Positions 14,378 through 19,962 of a stretch of DNA of 22,851 nucleotides are shown piece by piece. Both the position numbers and the translations under genes were made by a program. Source of the DNA: CAXCDZ01 sp963981525 (GTDB lineage Bacteria > Patescibacteriota > Microgenomatia > UBA1400 > UBA12108); contig CAXCDZ010000008.1 of the NCBI GenBank assembly GCA_963981525.1, forward strand, positions 1 through 22,851, written 5' to 3'. The first letter of the stretch is position 1; every line of letters starts with the position of its first letter. The notes under the pieces were generated by a model, which was not told the DNA's origin, ran no database searches, and worked only from the letters and a program-made list of their open reading frames with translations.

Positions 14378-15241
14378 TTATTTTACGAGAGTCGCGTATT
14401 TGGCTGAGAGCCAGCCTTCTTGCTCCTCGAACTCGACCTGATGCCAGCCTGTGTCTGAGGTTTCTCCTAGATAGGGGAGCGTCTCACCTACATCTGCTTT
14501 GCCAAGCTCTTCGCCAGAAGAAGAGGGTTCTTGGCGTACTCTGAGCCAGCCGGTGCCCGTTTCCTGGATGATGACGTGGGGTGTCAGCGTGTCGGCGTCT
14601 CGGTTAGTCAGTGAATCAGTAGATTCAGTGGGAGAGGAGGAGGCAGACGTGCTGGCAGGTGGTGGGCTAGTGAGCAAGATCTCGTCGGAAGCTAGTTTGA
14701 TGTTGACCAAAAGATTATATCCTTTGACAACGTTAACTGAGAGGTCAAGTGGTTTGTATCCGGGGGAGGTGAGTGAGAGCTGGTGTGAGCCTGGAGTAGA
14801 GTCTAGCTTGGCAACTGGAGTGTAACCAGTGGGCTTGCCATCGATGTTGAGATTGACTGTGTCAGGATCGGAGATAACAGAGATAAATGTCTCATCTCCT
14901 GGTTCAGGCCTAAGCTCGAGAATGTAACTACTGGAGTCAGTTTCTGCCTCGGCAAAACTCTTGCTAATAATGGTTGTGACCTCTGGTTTGAGGGTAAGTT
15001 GTGTTTCCCAGATGGCGAGATTACTTGTTTGATCCTGGGGGACTAGTCTAATCTGGTACTGACCAGGGGTTAGGTCGGCGGCAGAGTAGGGGGTGGTACC
15101 TACCTCTTCACCACTCAGAAAGACAGTTGCTGGGGGAGTCGAAGCAATCTCGATTCCGGCGGGTTTTTTGAGAAATGGATTACGAATTGTGCAGCCACCC
15201 AAGAGAACAGAGGAGGCGAGAATCAATAATATTTTTTTCAT
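14378..15241 (-). CDS. Lipoprotein with two PEGA domains and a C-terminal SH3b domain
   Basis: The 287-aa protein begins with a lipoprotein signal (MKKILLILASSVLLGGC; lipobox Cys17), so it should be anchored on the outer face of the membrane. Two PEGA-type beta domains follow (about 28-95, with GEEVGTTPYSAADLTPGQYQI, a 21-residue span written here only by its core PYSAADLTPG, and about 115-183, with IDGKPTGYTPVAKL). A Ser/Thr-rich linker (about 190-225) leads to a bacterial SH3 domain (about 225-287: GWLRVRQEPSSSGEELG...GWLSAKYATLV). PEGA and SH3b domains are envelope- or glycan-associated, so cell-wall binding is likely. The linker is partly encoded by a TCRG-octamer repeat. TAGGAT precedes the ATG by 6 nt. 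Confidence 0.9.
   Translation of the reverse strand: MKKILLILASSVLLGGCTIRNPFLKKPAGIEIASTPPATVFLSGEEVGTTPYSAADLTPGQYQIRLVPQDQTSNLAIWETQLTLKPEVTTIISKSFAEAETDSSSYILELRPEPGDETFISVISDPDTVNLNIDGKPTGYTPVAKLDSTPGSHQLSLTSPGYKPLDLSVNVVKGYNLLVNIKLASDEILLTSPPPASTSASSSPTESTDSLTNRDADTLTPHVIIQETGTGWLRVRQEPSSSGEELGKADVGETLPYLGETSDTGWHQVEFEEQEGWLSAKYATLVK
14584..14632. repeat. TCRG-octamer array within lipoprotein linker
   Basis: Six degenerate units run on the plus strand: TCAGCGTG, TCGGCGTC, TCGGTTAG, TCAGTGAA, TCAGTAGAT and TCAGTGGG. They match, in the same order, an intergenic array at 17947-18021. On the minus strand they encode part of the Ser/Thr/Asp-rich linker between the PEGA and SH3 domains. Confidence 0.75.
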
Positions 15242-15247
15242 GTATTT

Positions 15248-15253
15248 ATCCTA
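15248..15253 (-). promoter_or_regulatory. -10-like hexamer of PEGA lipoprotein gene (predicted leaderless)
   Basis: TAGGAT on the minus strand, then AAATAC (6 nt), then the ATG at 15241. No clear -35. Confidence 0.5.
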
Positions 15254-15304
15254 CCATGGCCTAGGGCAAACCCCCTACCCTGCTGAAGTGATTTTTTCTT
15301 GGGG

Positions 15305-15310
15305 TATAAT
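15305..15310 (+). promoter_or_regulatory. -10 box of tRNA-Cys
   Basis: A perfect TATAAT ends 9 nt before the first base of the mature tRNA. The -35 is weak (CTGAAG at 15283-15288, 16-nt spacer). The predicted transcript would begin close to the tRNA 5' end. Confidence 0.6.
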
Positions 15311-15319
15311 GAAGAGATT

Positions 15320-15397
15320 GGTCGGGTACCGAAGTGGTCTAACGGCGGGGACTGCAAATCCCTCGATTCGTGGGTTCGAATCCCATCCCGACCTCCA
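15320..15397 (+). tRNA. tRNA-Cys (anticodon GCA)
   Basis: The acceptor stem GGTCGGG (15320-15326) pairs with CCCGACC (15387-15393). The discriminator is T (U73), the usual identity base for tRNA-Cys, and CCA (15395-15397) is encoded. The anticodon arm has stem GGGGA/TCCCT (first pair G-T) and loop CTGCAAA, giving anticodon GCA. The T arm is GTGGG-TTCGAAT-CCCAT. The D arm is present but its exact pairing was not resolved. The gene is intact and contains no intron. A homing endonuclease gene starts 49 bp downstream. Confidence 0.95.
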
Positions 15398-15411
15398 TTT
15401 TGTTGACACTA

Positions 15412-15440
15412 TTGACTTCGGGTGTTGTTTGGGTCATACT
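15412..15440 (+). promoter_or_regulatory. Promoter of homing endonuclease (TTGACT - 17 nt - CATACT)
   Basis: TTGACT (15412-15417), a 17-nt spacer and CATACT (15435-15440) are followed by AGATTT (6 nt) and the GTG at 15447. The architecture matches the leaderless promoters of resident genes. It indicates the endonuclease is expressed independently and fixes its start. Confidence 0.55.
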
Positions 15441-15446
15441 AGATTT

Positions 15447-16223
15447 GTGAGCAGAGATCAGAGGGGTGGACACAATCGAAAAAAGATTAATGAAGATTTT
15501 TTTAAAGAATGGTCATCAGAGATGGCGTATGTCTTGGGATTTATGTTTGCAGATGGGTCACTAATTGACTCAAATCAGTCGAGTAGAACGTATTATCTTG
15601 CTTTTTCAAACACTGACTACAAACTCTTAGAAAAAATTCGCTCTGCGTTGGATTCTAACCATAGAATATATGTTAGACCAGCTCATATTATGAAGCATAA
15701 GAAGAAAAAATATGCTTGCAAGGAAGGATATGTACTGAGAATAGGGAATAAGAATATGTATTCTGATTTGATATCTCTTGGAATGAGCTCTCGTAAATCG
15801 AGATCAATGAAGTTTCCAGATATCCCAGATGAGTATTTTTATGTTTTCCTCCGAGGATACTTTGATGGTGATGGATGTATTAATACTTATCTGAAGAGTG
15901 GTAGAAATTACTACATATTATCCCTGATATTTACTAGCGCAAGCGAGTGTTTTCTAGCTGAATTATCAGCTAAGCTTGCCCATCTTTTGAAAAAATGCAA
16001 CAAAAATTATTATAATTCAATGGGAGCATATAACCTTATATATCGAGGTAAAGATGCGCTGTTAATATTAGAGAAAATCTATGAGAATATAGATTCTGCT
16101 CCATATATGTTTAGGAAATATGATAAATATCTTGATTATGTTAATAATTTAGTTGGCCCTCGTCTCCAATTGTGGTTGGATCGTCGTGACCTGGATAAAC
16201 AAGGGTCTCTGGTGGGAGCTTGA
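15447..16223 (+). CDS. LAGLIDADG homing endonuclease next to tRNA-Cys
   Basis: The predicted 258-aa protein has two LAGLIDADG helices: AYVLGFMFADGS (26-38; D36) and YVFLRGYFDGDGC (132-144; D142). This is the two-motif, monomeric form that cuts a long asymmetric DNA site. GTG 15447 is chosen from the promoter spacing; the frame is open further upstream only because it reads through the tRNA and the antisense of the lipoprotein gene. The gene is visibly more A/T-rich than its neighbours, as expected of an immigrant. The last 20 or so residues (about 237-258) are simply the antisense of the MBL gene, so the native C-terminus probably ended near YLDYVNNLV. It is not inside an intron or intein here. 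Confidence 0.9.
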   Translation: MSRDQRGGHNRKKINEDFFKEWSSEMAYVLGFMFADGSLIDSNQSSRTYYLAFSNTDYKLLEKIRSALDSNHRIYVRPAHIMKHKKKKYACKEGYVLRIGNKNMYSDLISLGMSSRKSRSMKFPDIPDEYFYVFLRGYFDGDGCINTYLKSGRNYYILSLIFTSASECFLAELSAKLAHLLKKCNKNYYNSMGAYNLIYRGKDALLILEKIYENIDSAPYMFRKYDKYLDYVNNLVGPRLQLWLDRRDLDKQGSLVGA

Positions 16224-16824
16224 GGAGAAGTTTGAGAGAGTCTTTGAGTGCGTCGGGATCTGAGTAGCTGAGATCTGTCCTGCCGACTGCATTCTTAAAA
16301 AGCGTGTCGCCAGAGAATAAGATCCCCTCACCTGGCAAGTAATATGAAACAGAGCCTGGAGTGTGGCCGGGAGTATGAATAACAGTTAGGTGAGACAGCA
16401 AGGACTCTCCTCCCGCCTTTGGCGTCCCAACTTGGCCCTTGGCCAGGTCTCCTGTCGAGGAGAGTGCTTTTGCCTCTGGAGGTGGATCGGGAGAGTACCC
16501 CTCCCCGACCCAGTGTTTGGCACTTGCGACTGCTCTCTTGTAGAGAAACTTATCAGCAACGTGCAAATAGATGGGAACTGTGGGGAAGTTGAGGTGGAGT
16601 GGGAGGAGACCCAAGATGTGATCAAAGTGCCCGTGGGTAAGGAGTATGGCGCGGAGCGTAAGACTCCTCTTGTGAAGCTGATTGCTAAGAAAGTCCCCTT
16701 CTTCTCCCGGATCAATCAGAATGGCAGAGTTGTCCTCTAAATTCTCGAGTAAATAAGTGTTGCAGGCAAGTGGTCCGACTGGAAAACAAGAAACCTCGAG
16801 TCCTTTAAGGACAGACCCAGTCAT
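16141..16824 (-). CDS. Metallo-beta-lactamase-fold hydrolase (glyoxalase II-like)
   Basis: The 227-aa protein has the MBL metal motifs THGHFDH (63-69), HTPGH (150-154), SGDTLF (171-176) and YPGH (210-213), as in glyoxalase II-type thioester hydrolases; the true substrate is unknown. The start is set by TAATG at 16822-16826, where its ATG overlaps the GAPDH stop. The gene is mosaic: codons 2-12 come from a half copy of the 62-bp repeat, and residues 120-141 come from a 62-bp cloverleaf-like insert just before GESLLSHLTVIHTPGH. The C-terminus reads TTIGDEGQLNY, where the family usually continues to an NPFL-like end, so the homing-endonuclease insertion may have replaced the last residues. All metal ligands remain, so activity is plausible. 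Confidence 0.9.
   Translation of the reverse strand: MTGSVLKGLEVSCFPVGPLACNTYLLENLEDNSAILIDPGEEGDFLSNQLHKRSLTLRAILLTHGHFDHILGLLPLHLNFPTVPIYLHVADKFLYKRAVASAKHWVGEGYSPDPPPEAKALSSTGDLAKGQVGTPKAGGESLLSHLTVIHTPGHTPGSVSYYLPGEGILFSGDTLFKNAVGRTDLSYSDPDALKDSLKLLLKLPPETLVYPGHDDPTTIGDEGQLNY
16404..16465. repeat. 62-bp cloverleaf-like palindromic insert within MBL gene
   Basis: The outer 9-bp arms ACTCTCCTC and GAGGAGAGT are perfect. Inside are two hairpins: CGCC-TTT-GGCG (16414-16424) and TGGCC-CTT-GGCCA (16433-16445). It encodes about 21 residues (120-141) at a point where related hydrolases have a much shorter connection, consistent with a small in-frame insertion. Confidence 0.7.
16790..16818. repeat. 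62-bp repeat, 3' half copy C at the MBL gene start
   Basis: The 29 bases match the right half of copies A and B, differing from B at about 2 of 28 compared positions. It includes the perfect palindrome GTCCTT-T-AAGGAC. On the minus strand it encodes residues 3-11 of the MBL protein (GSVLKGLEV). Confidence 0.85.
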
Positions 16825-17900
16825 TAGACGTTGGCAATGTCGATGACTGTCTCGACCAGGCGATTGGCGTATCCCCATTCATTGTCATACCAAGAGAAGA
16901 TCTTGACTAGATTAGAGTCGATGACTTTGGTGAGTGCGAGGTCGATAATGGATGATTCGCGGCGACCGATAATGTCAGAGGAGACAAGTGGTTCGTTGGT
17001 AACTGCCATGATTCCCTTCCACCTATCAGAGTTAGACTCCTCTGTAAGAACAGCGTTGACCTCCTGGACTGAAGTAGTTTTACCCACTAAGAAAGTGAAG
17101 TCGGTGAGTGAGCCCGTGATAGTGGGAACACGAAGTGAGATCCCGTCGAGAAGCCCCTTGAGTTCGGGGATAACATCAGTGGTGGCAGTTGCTGCACCAG
17201 TTGTGGTGGGAATGGTGTTGTGGGCGGCTGCGCGAGCGCGACGTAGATCGCGGTGAGAGCCGTCCTGGAGGTTCTGATCATCAGTGTAGCTATGGATGGT
17301 GGTCAGGCAGGCCTTTTGCACCCCGAGGCGAGAGTGGATGACTGCAGAGACTGGGGCAACACAGTTGGTGGTACAAGAGGCATTATTGAGAACGGCGATG
17401 GTGTTACGGGCATCGCGGGCAACGAGATCTTTTGCGGTGATACCAACAACACTAGTAGGGACATTGCCTCCCTTTGCCGGAGCTGAGATCACGACCTGAG
17501 TAGCACCTCCCTGGAGGTGGAGCTTGGCTTTTTCTTCTGTGCGGAATGCGCCGGTTGACTCGATGATTACCTCTGAGGCATAGGTGTGCCAAGGAATCTT
17601 GGCGGGATCACGCTGGGCAAGGACGGGGATCTTGTACTTACTGTCAATTATTAGGTTGCCAAGGAAAGGATCCTGATCGGTGACCTGATCCCTGGTCTGG
17701 TGCTCCTCGTGTGTAACCTCGCCTGGGAAAATACCATATGTTGAGTCATATTTGAGTAAGTGAGCCCAGCCAGCCAGATCCATGGAGCCAGAAGTGTTGA
17801 TGGCGGAGAGCTCGATCTCTTCCCGATGGTGCTCGTACCATACTCGAGTAGAGAGCCTACCAATGCGACCGAATCCGTTGATAGCGAAAGTGTGAATCAT
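16824..17900 (-). CDS. gap: Glyceraldehyde-3-phosphate dehydrogenase
   Basis: The 358-aa enzyme interconverts glyceraldehyde-3-phosphate and 1,3-bisphosphoglycerate in central carbon metabolism. The Rossmann motif NGFGRIGR (8-15), catalytic NNASCTTN with C176, and HSYTDDQ with H203 are intact. The coenzyme-choosing positions are unusual for an NAD enzyme: the Asp after the second beta strand is Thr (INTSG, T36), and the LP pair before H-x-D-L-R-R is GS (G214-S215). This is the pattern linked to NADP use in chloroplast and GapB-type enzymes. TATACT precedes the ATG by 6 nt. The MBL gene follows with a TAATG overlap. Confidence 0.97.
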   Translation of the reverse strand: MIHTFAINGFGRIGRLSTRVWYEHHREEIELSAINTSGSMDLAGWAHLLKYDSTYGIFPGEVTHEEHQTRDQVTDQDPFLGNLIIDSKYKIPVLAQRDPAKIPWHTYASEVIIESTGAFRTEEKAKLHLQGGATQVVISAPAKGGNVPTSVVGITAKDLVARDARNTIAVLNNASCTTNCVAPVSAVIHSRLGVQKACLTTIHSYTDDQNLQDGSHRDLRRARAAAHNTIPTTTGAATATTDVIPELKGLLDGISLRVPTITGSLTDFTFLVGKTTSVQEVNAVLTEESNSDRWKGIMAVTNEPLVSSDIIGRRESSIIDLALTKVIDSNLVKIFSWYDNEWGYANRLVETVIDIANV

Positions 17901-17906
17901 GGGTTA

Positions 17907-17912
17907 AGTATA
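17907..17912 (-). promoter_or_regulatory. -10-like hexamer of gap (predicted leaderless)
   Basis: TATACT on the minus strand, then TAACCC (6 nt), then the ATG at 17900. No -35 is evident. Confidence 0.6.
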
Positions 17913-17946
17913 CCCCACTTCGCATAAAGCTACGCTAGGGGCGCGG

Positions 17947-18021
17947 TCAGCATATCGGCGTGTCGGTTTGTCAGTATGGCAGTGTTGCAGTGGCTCAGTA
18001 AATTCAGTGGATTCAGTTGAT
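17947..18021. repeat. TCRG-octamer array, intergenic copy
   Basis: Nine degenerate units occur: six of 8 bp (TCAGCATA, TCGGCGTG, TCGGTTTG, TCAGTATG, GCAGTGTT, GCAGTGGC) and three of 9 bp (TCAGTAAAT, TCAGTGGAT, TCAGTTGAT). The unit order parallels the array at 14584-14632, with two extra units. It occupies much of the 267-bp gap between gap and the M23 gene; the rest of that gap holds a degenerate hairpin near 17918-17941, a stem-loop at 18065-18089 and the M23 promoter. Confidence 0.75.
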
Positions 18022-18064
18022 ATGTTTTGATATCTTATGCACCTTTAGGATACAGTCTATATTA

Positions 18065-18089
18065 CATCTCTACCTCTGGTAGAGAGATG
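18065..18089 (+). other. Stem-loop upstream of M23 promoter
   Basis: TCTCTACC and GGTAGAGA form a perfect 8-bp stem with a TCT loop, extended by CATC/GATG after a 2-nt bulge or slip. No T-run follows, so it is not a clear terminator. Its role is unknown. Confidence 0.5.
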
Positions 18090-18108
18090 AGGAAAACCAA
18101 TAAATTGA

Positions 18109-18136
18109 TTGACATATAAGGATACTCTGCTAATAT
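18109..18136 (+). promoter_or_regulatory. Promoter of M23 peptidase (TTGACA - 16 nt - TAATAT)
   Basis: A consensus -35 TTGACA (18109-18114) and a TAATAT -10 (18131-18136) predict a start near 18143 and a leader of about 25 nt. This leader almost exactly contains the hairpin TGAGGTTAA/TTAGCCTCA (18147-18164, one T-G pair), which ends 3 nt before the ATG and hides the only GAGG. Confidence 0.65.
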
Positions 18137-18167
18137 TGGCAACTTCTGAGGTTAATTAGCCTCAAAT

Positions 18168-18782
18168 ATGATAAACAAGCTATACAAAAAACTCCGCGCT
18201 CTCCTACCAAGGACGCGCAAGAGTAATCCGATCTCGAAATTGCTGCGCCCACTACTAGAGAAAAAGCGTGCATTGCCCACTCTGATGACTACAGGAGCTG
18301 TGATTGTGATGGTGATGGTGATGGCTATCCCCTCAACTCACGCCTTTGAGTACAGCAAGGCTCAAGAGATGAAGTTGGTGGACGCGACGGAAGTCAGGGA
18401 AGTCTCGACTAAGAGTAGATTTGTATTCCCAGTACCAGATTCACTGGGGATTTCGCAGCATTACCACGCCTTTCATCATGGGATAGATGTGAGGGCAAAT
18501 GTAGGCTCTCCAGTGATTTCGGTAGCTGCGGGGATTGTGATCGAAGTAAGGGAGCAGATATTTGGCTATGGTAAACATATCAGGATCGCACATGATGGAA
18601 CTGTGTCGTCACTCTACGCACATCTAGATGAGATTATGGTGGAGGTGGGGCAAAGAGTCGAGAAAGGCCAAAAGATAGGAACGATCGGAACGACTGGCTG
18701 GGTAACTGGGCCACATCTACATTTTGAGCTTCTGGAAGCTACGCATACTATCAATCCAGTGAAGATAATAGATACCCGTTAA
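18168..18782 (+). CDS. M23-family metallopeptidase, membrane anchored
   Basis: The 204-aa protein has a basic N-terminus, one transmembrane segment (about 37-58) and a C-terminal LytM/M23 domain facing outward. Zinc ligands are visible in HHGIDVRA (H104, D107) and GPHLHFEL (H185), with H152 in YAHL and H183 as the other catalytic histidines. M23 enzymes cleave peptidoglycan cross-links or interpeptides, so it should remodel the cell wall. The domain is minimal, with no LysM or coiled coil. It is monocistronic: it has its own promoter and is followed by copy B of the 62-bp hairpin, which ends in a T-rich run. Confidence 0.93.
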   Translation: MINKLYKKLRALLPRTRKSNPISKLLRPLLEKKRALPTLMTTGAVIVMVMVMAIPSTHAFEYSKAQEMKLVDATEVREVSTKSRFVFPVPDSLGISQHYHAFHHGIDVRANVGSPVISVAAGIVIEVREQIFGYGKHIRIAHDGTVSSLYAHLDEIMVEVGQRVEKGQKIGTIGTTGWVTGPHLHFELLEATHTINPVKIIDTR

Positions 18783-18843
18783 GATCTGTCCTTTTTGGGC
18801 TGCTTTTCGAGTTTGAAACCTCGATTCCTATAAGGACAGACCT
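18782..18843. repeat. 62-bp nested-hairpin repeat, copy B
   Basis: Outer arms AGATCTGTCCTT and AAGGACAGACCT (one mismatch) enclose an inner hairpin, TCGAGTTT-G-AAACCTCGA with one bulged C. It starts on the last base of the M23 stop codon and lies between the convergent M23 and pyrH genes. The inner stem differs from copy A by a compensated pair (T-A here, C-G in A). Confidence 0.9.
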
Positions 18844-18850
18844 TTTATTT
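18782..18850 (+). terminator. Likely rho-independent terminator of the M23 gene (within repeat copy B)
   Basis: On the plus strand the long hairpin of copy B is followed directly by TTTTATTTT. On the minus strand no T-run follows, so it would not stop pyrH transcripts by the same means. Confidence 0.5.
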
Positions 18851-19563
18851 TAGGCTGTAACTGTGGTACCGATCTCTTGTCCTGAGACGGCGCGTTTGGT
18901 GTTGCCCTTCACGAAGAAATCAAAGACCATGATTGGCATCTTATTATCCATGCAGAGTGCGAAGGCTGATGTATCCATGATATCTAGTTCTTTTTTGAGT
19001 GCGTCCATGTATTTGAGGGTGGTGAATTTTTTGGCATTTGGATTCTTGACTGGGTCTGAATCGTAGATGCCGTCGACTTTGGTGGCTTTCATGACTACAT
19101 CGCAGTTGAGCTCTAGCGCGCGAAGAGCCGCACCAGTGTCGGTGGTGAAGTAAGGATTACCAGTACCAGCGGCGAGAATGACTACCCTCCCCTTGTCCAT
19201 GTGGCGGAGTGCTCGGCGCCTGATATATGGCTCTGCGACGTCGCGCATTTCGAGGCCAGTCTGGACACGAGTGTCGACTCCGACCTTTTCGAGGGCGTCC
19301 TGGAGAGCAAGTGCGTTCATGATGGTGGCGAGCATGCCCATGTAGTCGGCAGTGGAGCGCTCTATTCCGTTTGCGGCACCTGCAAGGCCACGGAAGAGGT
19401 TGCCTGCACCGATCACGACAGCGATCTGAGTGCCTGATTCGACGGCTGACTTGATCTCGTTGGCTACGCTGGTCGCGGCTTTTGGGTCAATGCCGTATTC
19501 GCGGTCACCAAGGAGGGATTCGCCACCGAGTTTGAGTAGGATTCTTTTGTATTGTTTGGTCAT
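18850..19563 (-). CDS. pyrH: UMP kinase
   Basis: The 237-aa enzyme phosphorylates UMP to UDP in pyrimidine synthesis. It is a full-length member of the amino-acid-kinase fold: KLGGESL near the N-terminus, GAGNLFRG (52-59), the allosteric/UMP region around ADYMGMLATIMNALALQ, the TTDTGAALRALEL block, and KATKVDGIYDSDP. The start is supported by AGGA 7 nt upstream and by homology of the N-terminus. It is the last gene of the minus-strand group from 22851, 37 bp after the 119-aa gene, though no functional link with those envelope proteins is evident. Confidence 0.97.
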   Translation of the reverse strand: MTKQYKRILLKLGGESLLGDREYGIDPKAATSVANEIKSAVESGTQIAVVIGAGNLFRGLAGAANGIERSTADYMGMLATIMNALALQDALEKVGVDTRVQTGLEMRDVAEPYIRRRALRHMDKGRVVILAAGTGNPYFTTDTGAALRALELNCDVVMKATKVDGIYDSDPVKNPNAKKFTTLKYMDALKKELDIMDTSAFALCMDNKMPIMVFDFFVKGNTKRAVSGQEIGTTVTA

Positions 19564-19600
19564 GATGAATTCCTAGCCTGTTTTTACTGATTATTACTAG

Positions 19601-19960
19601 TTAATTATTAGAGCTCTCTATATACATGAACACTGTTGAGTCTATATGTGAATAGTTGTTGCTAGTCAGCCATTGCTGAAAGTCTTCTTTTGCACCCTCA
19701 CTATCCCCATACAACTCCACTTCGAATCTACTACCGCCTAGTGGTGTCAACATAAAACTATCATCTTTGATAACACCTTGTTGAGACAAGATTATTTGTT
19801 CATTAATTCCCATTCTATTGTTCACATCGTCATATGGTACTACCCCAGTTGTGCCAAGACTATCGCGTGATAAAGATTTTGTGGAATACCAGATATATAA
19901 TGCTACACTAATCAAAAGAGTGAGTGTGATGATAAGCGATTTTTTATTTATTTTTTTCAT
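19601..19960 (-). CDS. 119-aa membrane-anchored hypothetical protein
   Basis: I do not recognise this protein. A basic N-terminus and one transmembrane span (about 8-25) are followed by about 90 residues predicted outside the cell, with no cysteines and no known motif. The region resembles a small alpha/beta domain (FMLTPLGGSRFEVELYGDSE, then a helix and a terminal strand). It starts 2 bp after the stop of the 859-aa gene, so the two are probably made together and may interact at the membrane. Confidence 0.75.
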   Translation of the reverse strand: MKKINKKSLIITLTLLISVALYIWYSTKSLSRDSLGTTGVVPYDDVNNRMGINEQIILSQQGVIKDDSFMLTPLGGSRFEVELYGDSEGAKEDFQQWLTSNNYSHIDSTVFMYIESSNN

Positions 19961-19962
19961 AT

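Noticed and set aside
15320..15397. Intron in tRNA-Cys housing the endonuclease
   Set aside because: The tRNA is continuous, with an intact anticodon loop, T arm and CCA; the endonuclease lies wholly downstream.
15093..15446. A long upstream extension of the homing endonuclease frame (ATG at 15093)
   Set aside because: It reads through the antisense of the lipoprotein signal region, the tRNA promoter and the whole tRNA-Cys. The promoter and GTG at 15447 give a better start.
16825..16878. Longer N-terminus for the MBL hydrolase (start at 16878)
   Set aside because: The extra 18 residues are the gap coding strand read in another frame; the TAATG overlap at 16822-16826 gives a coupled start.
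17947..18021. CRISPR array
   Set aside because: Units are 8-9 bp, degenerate and without spacers.
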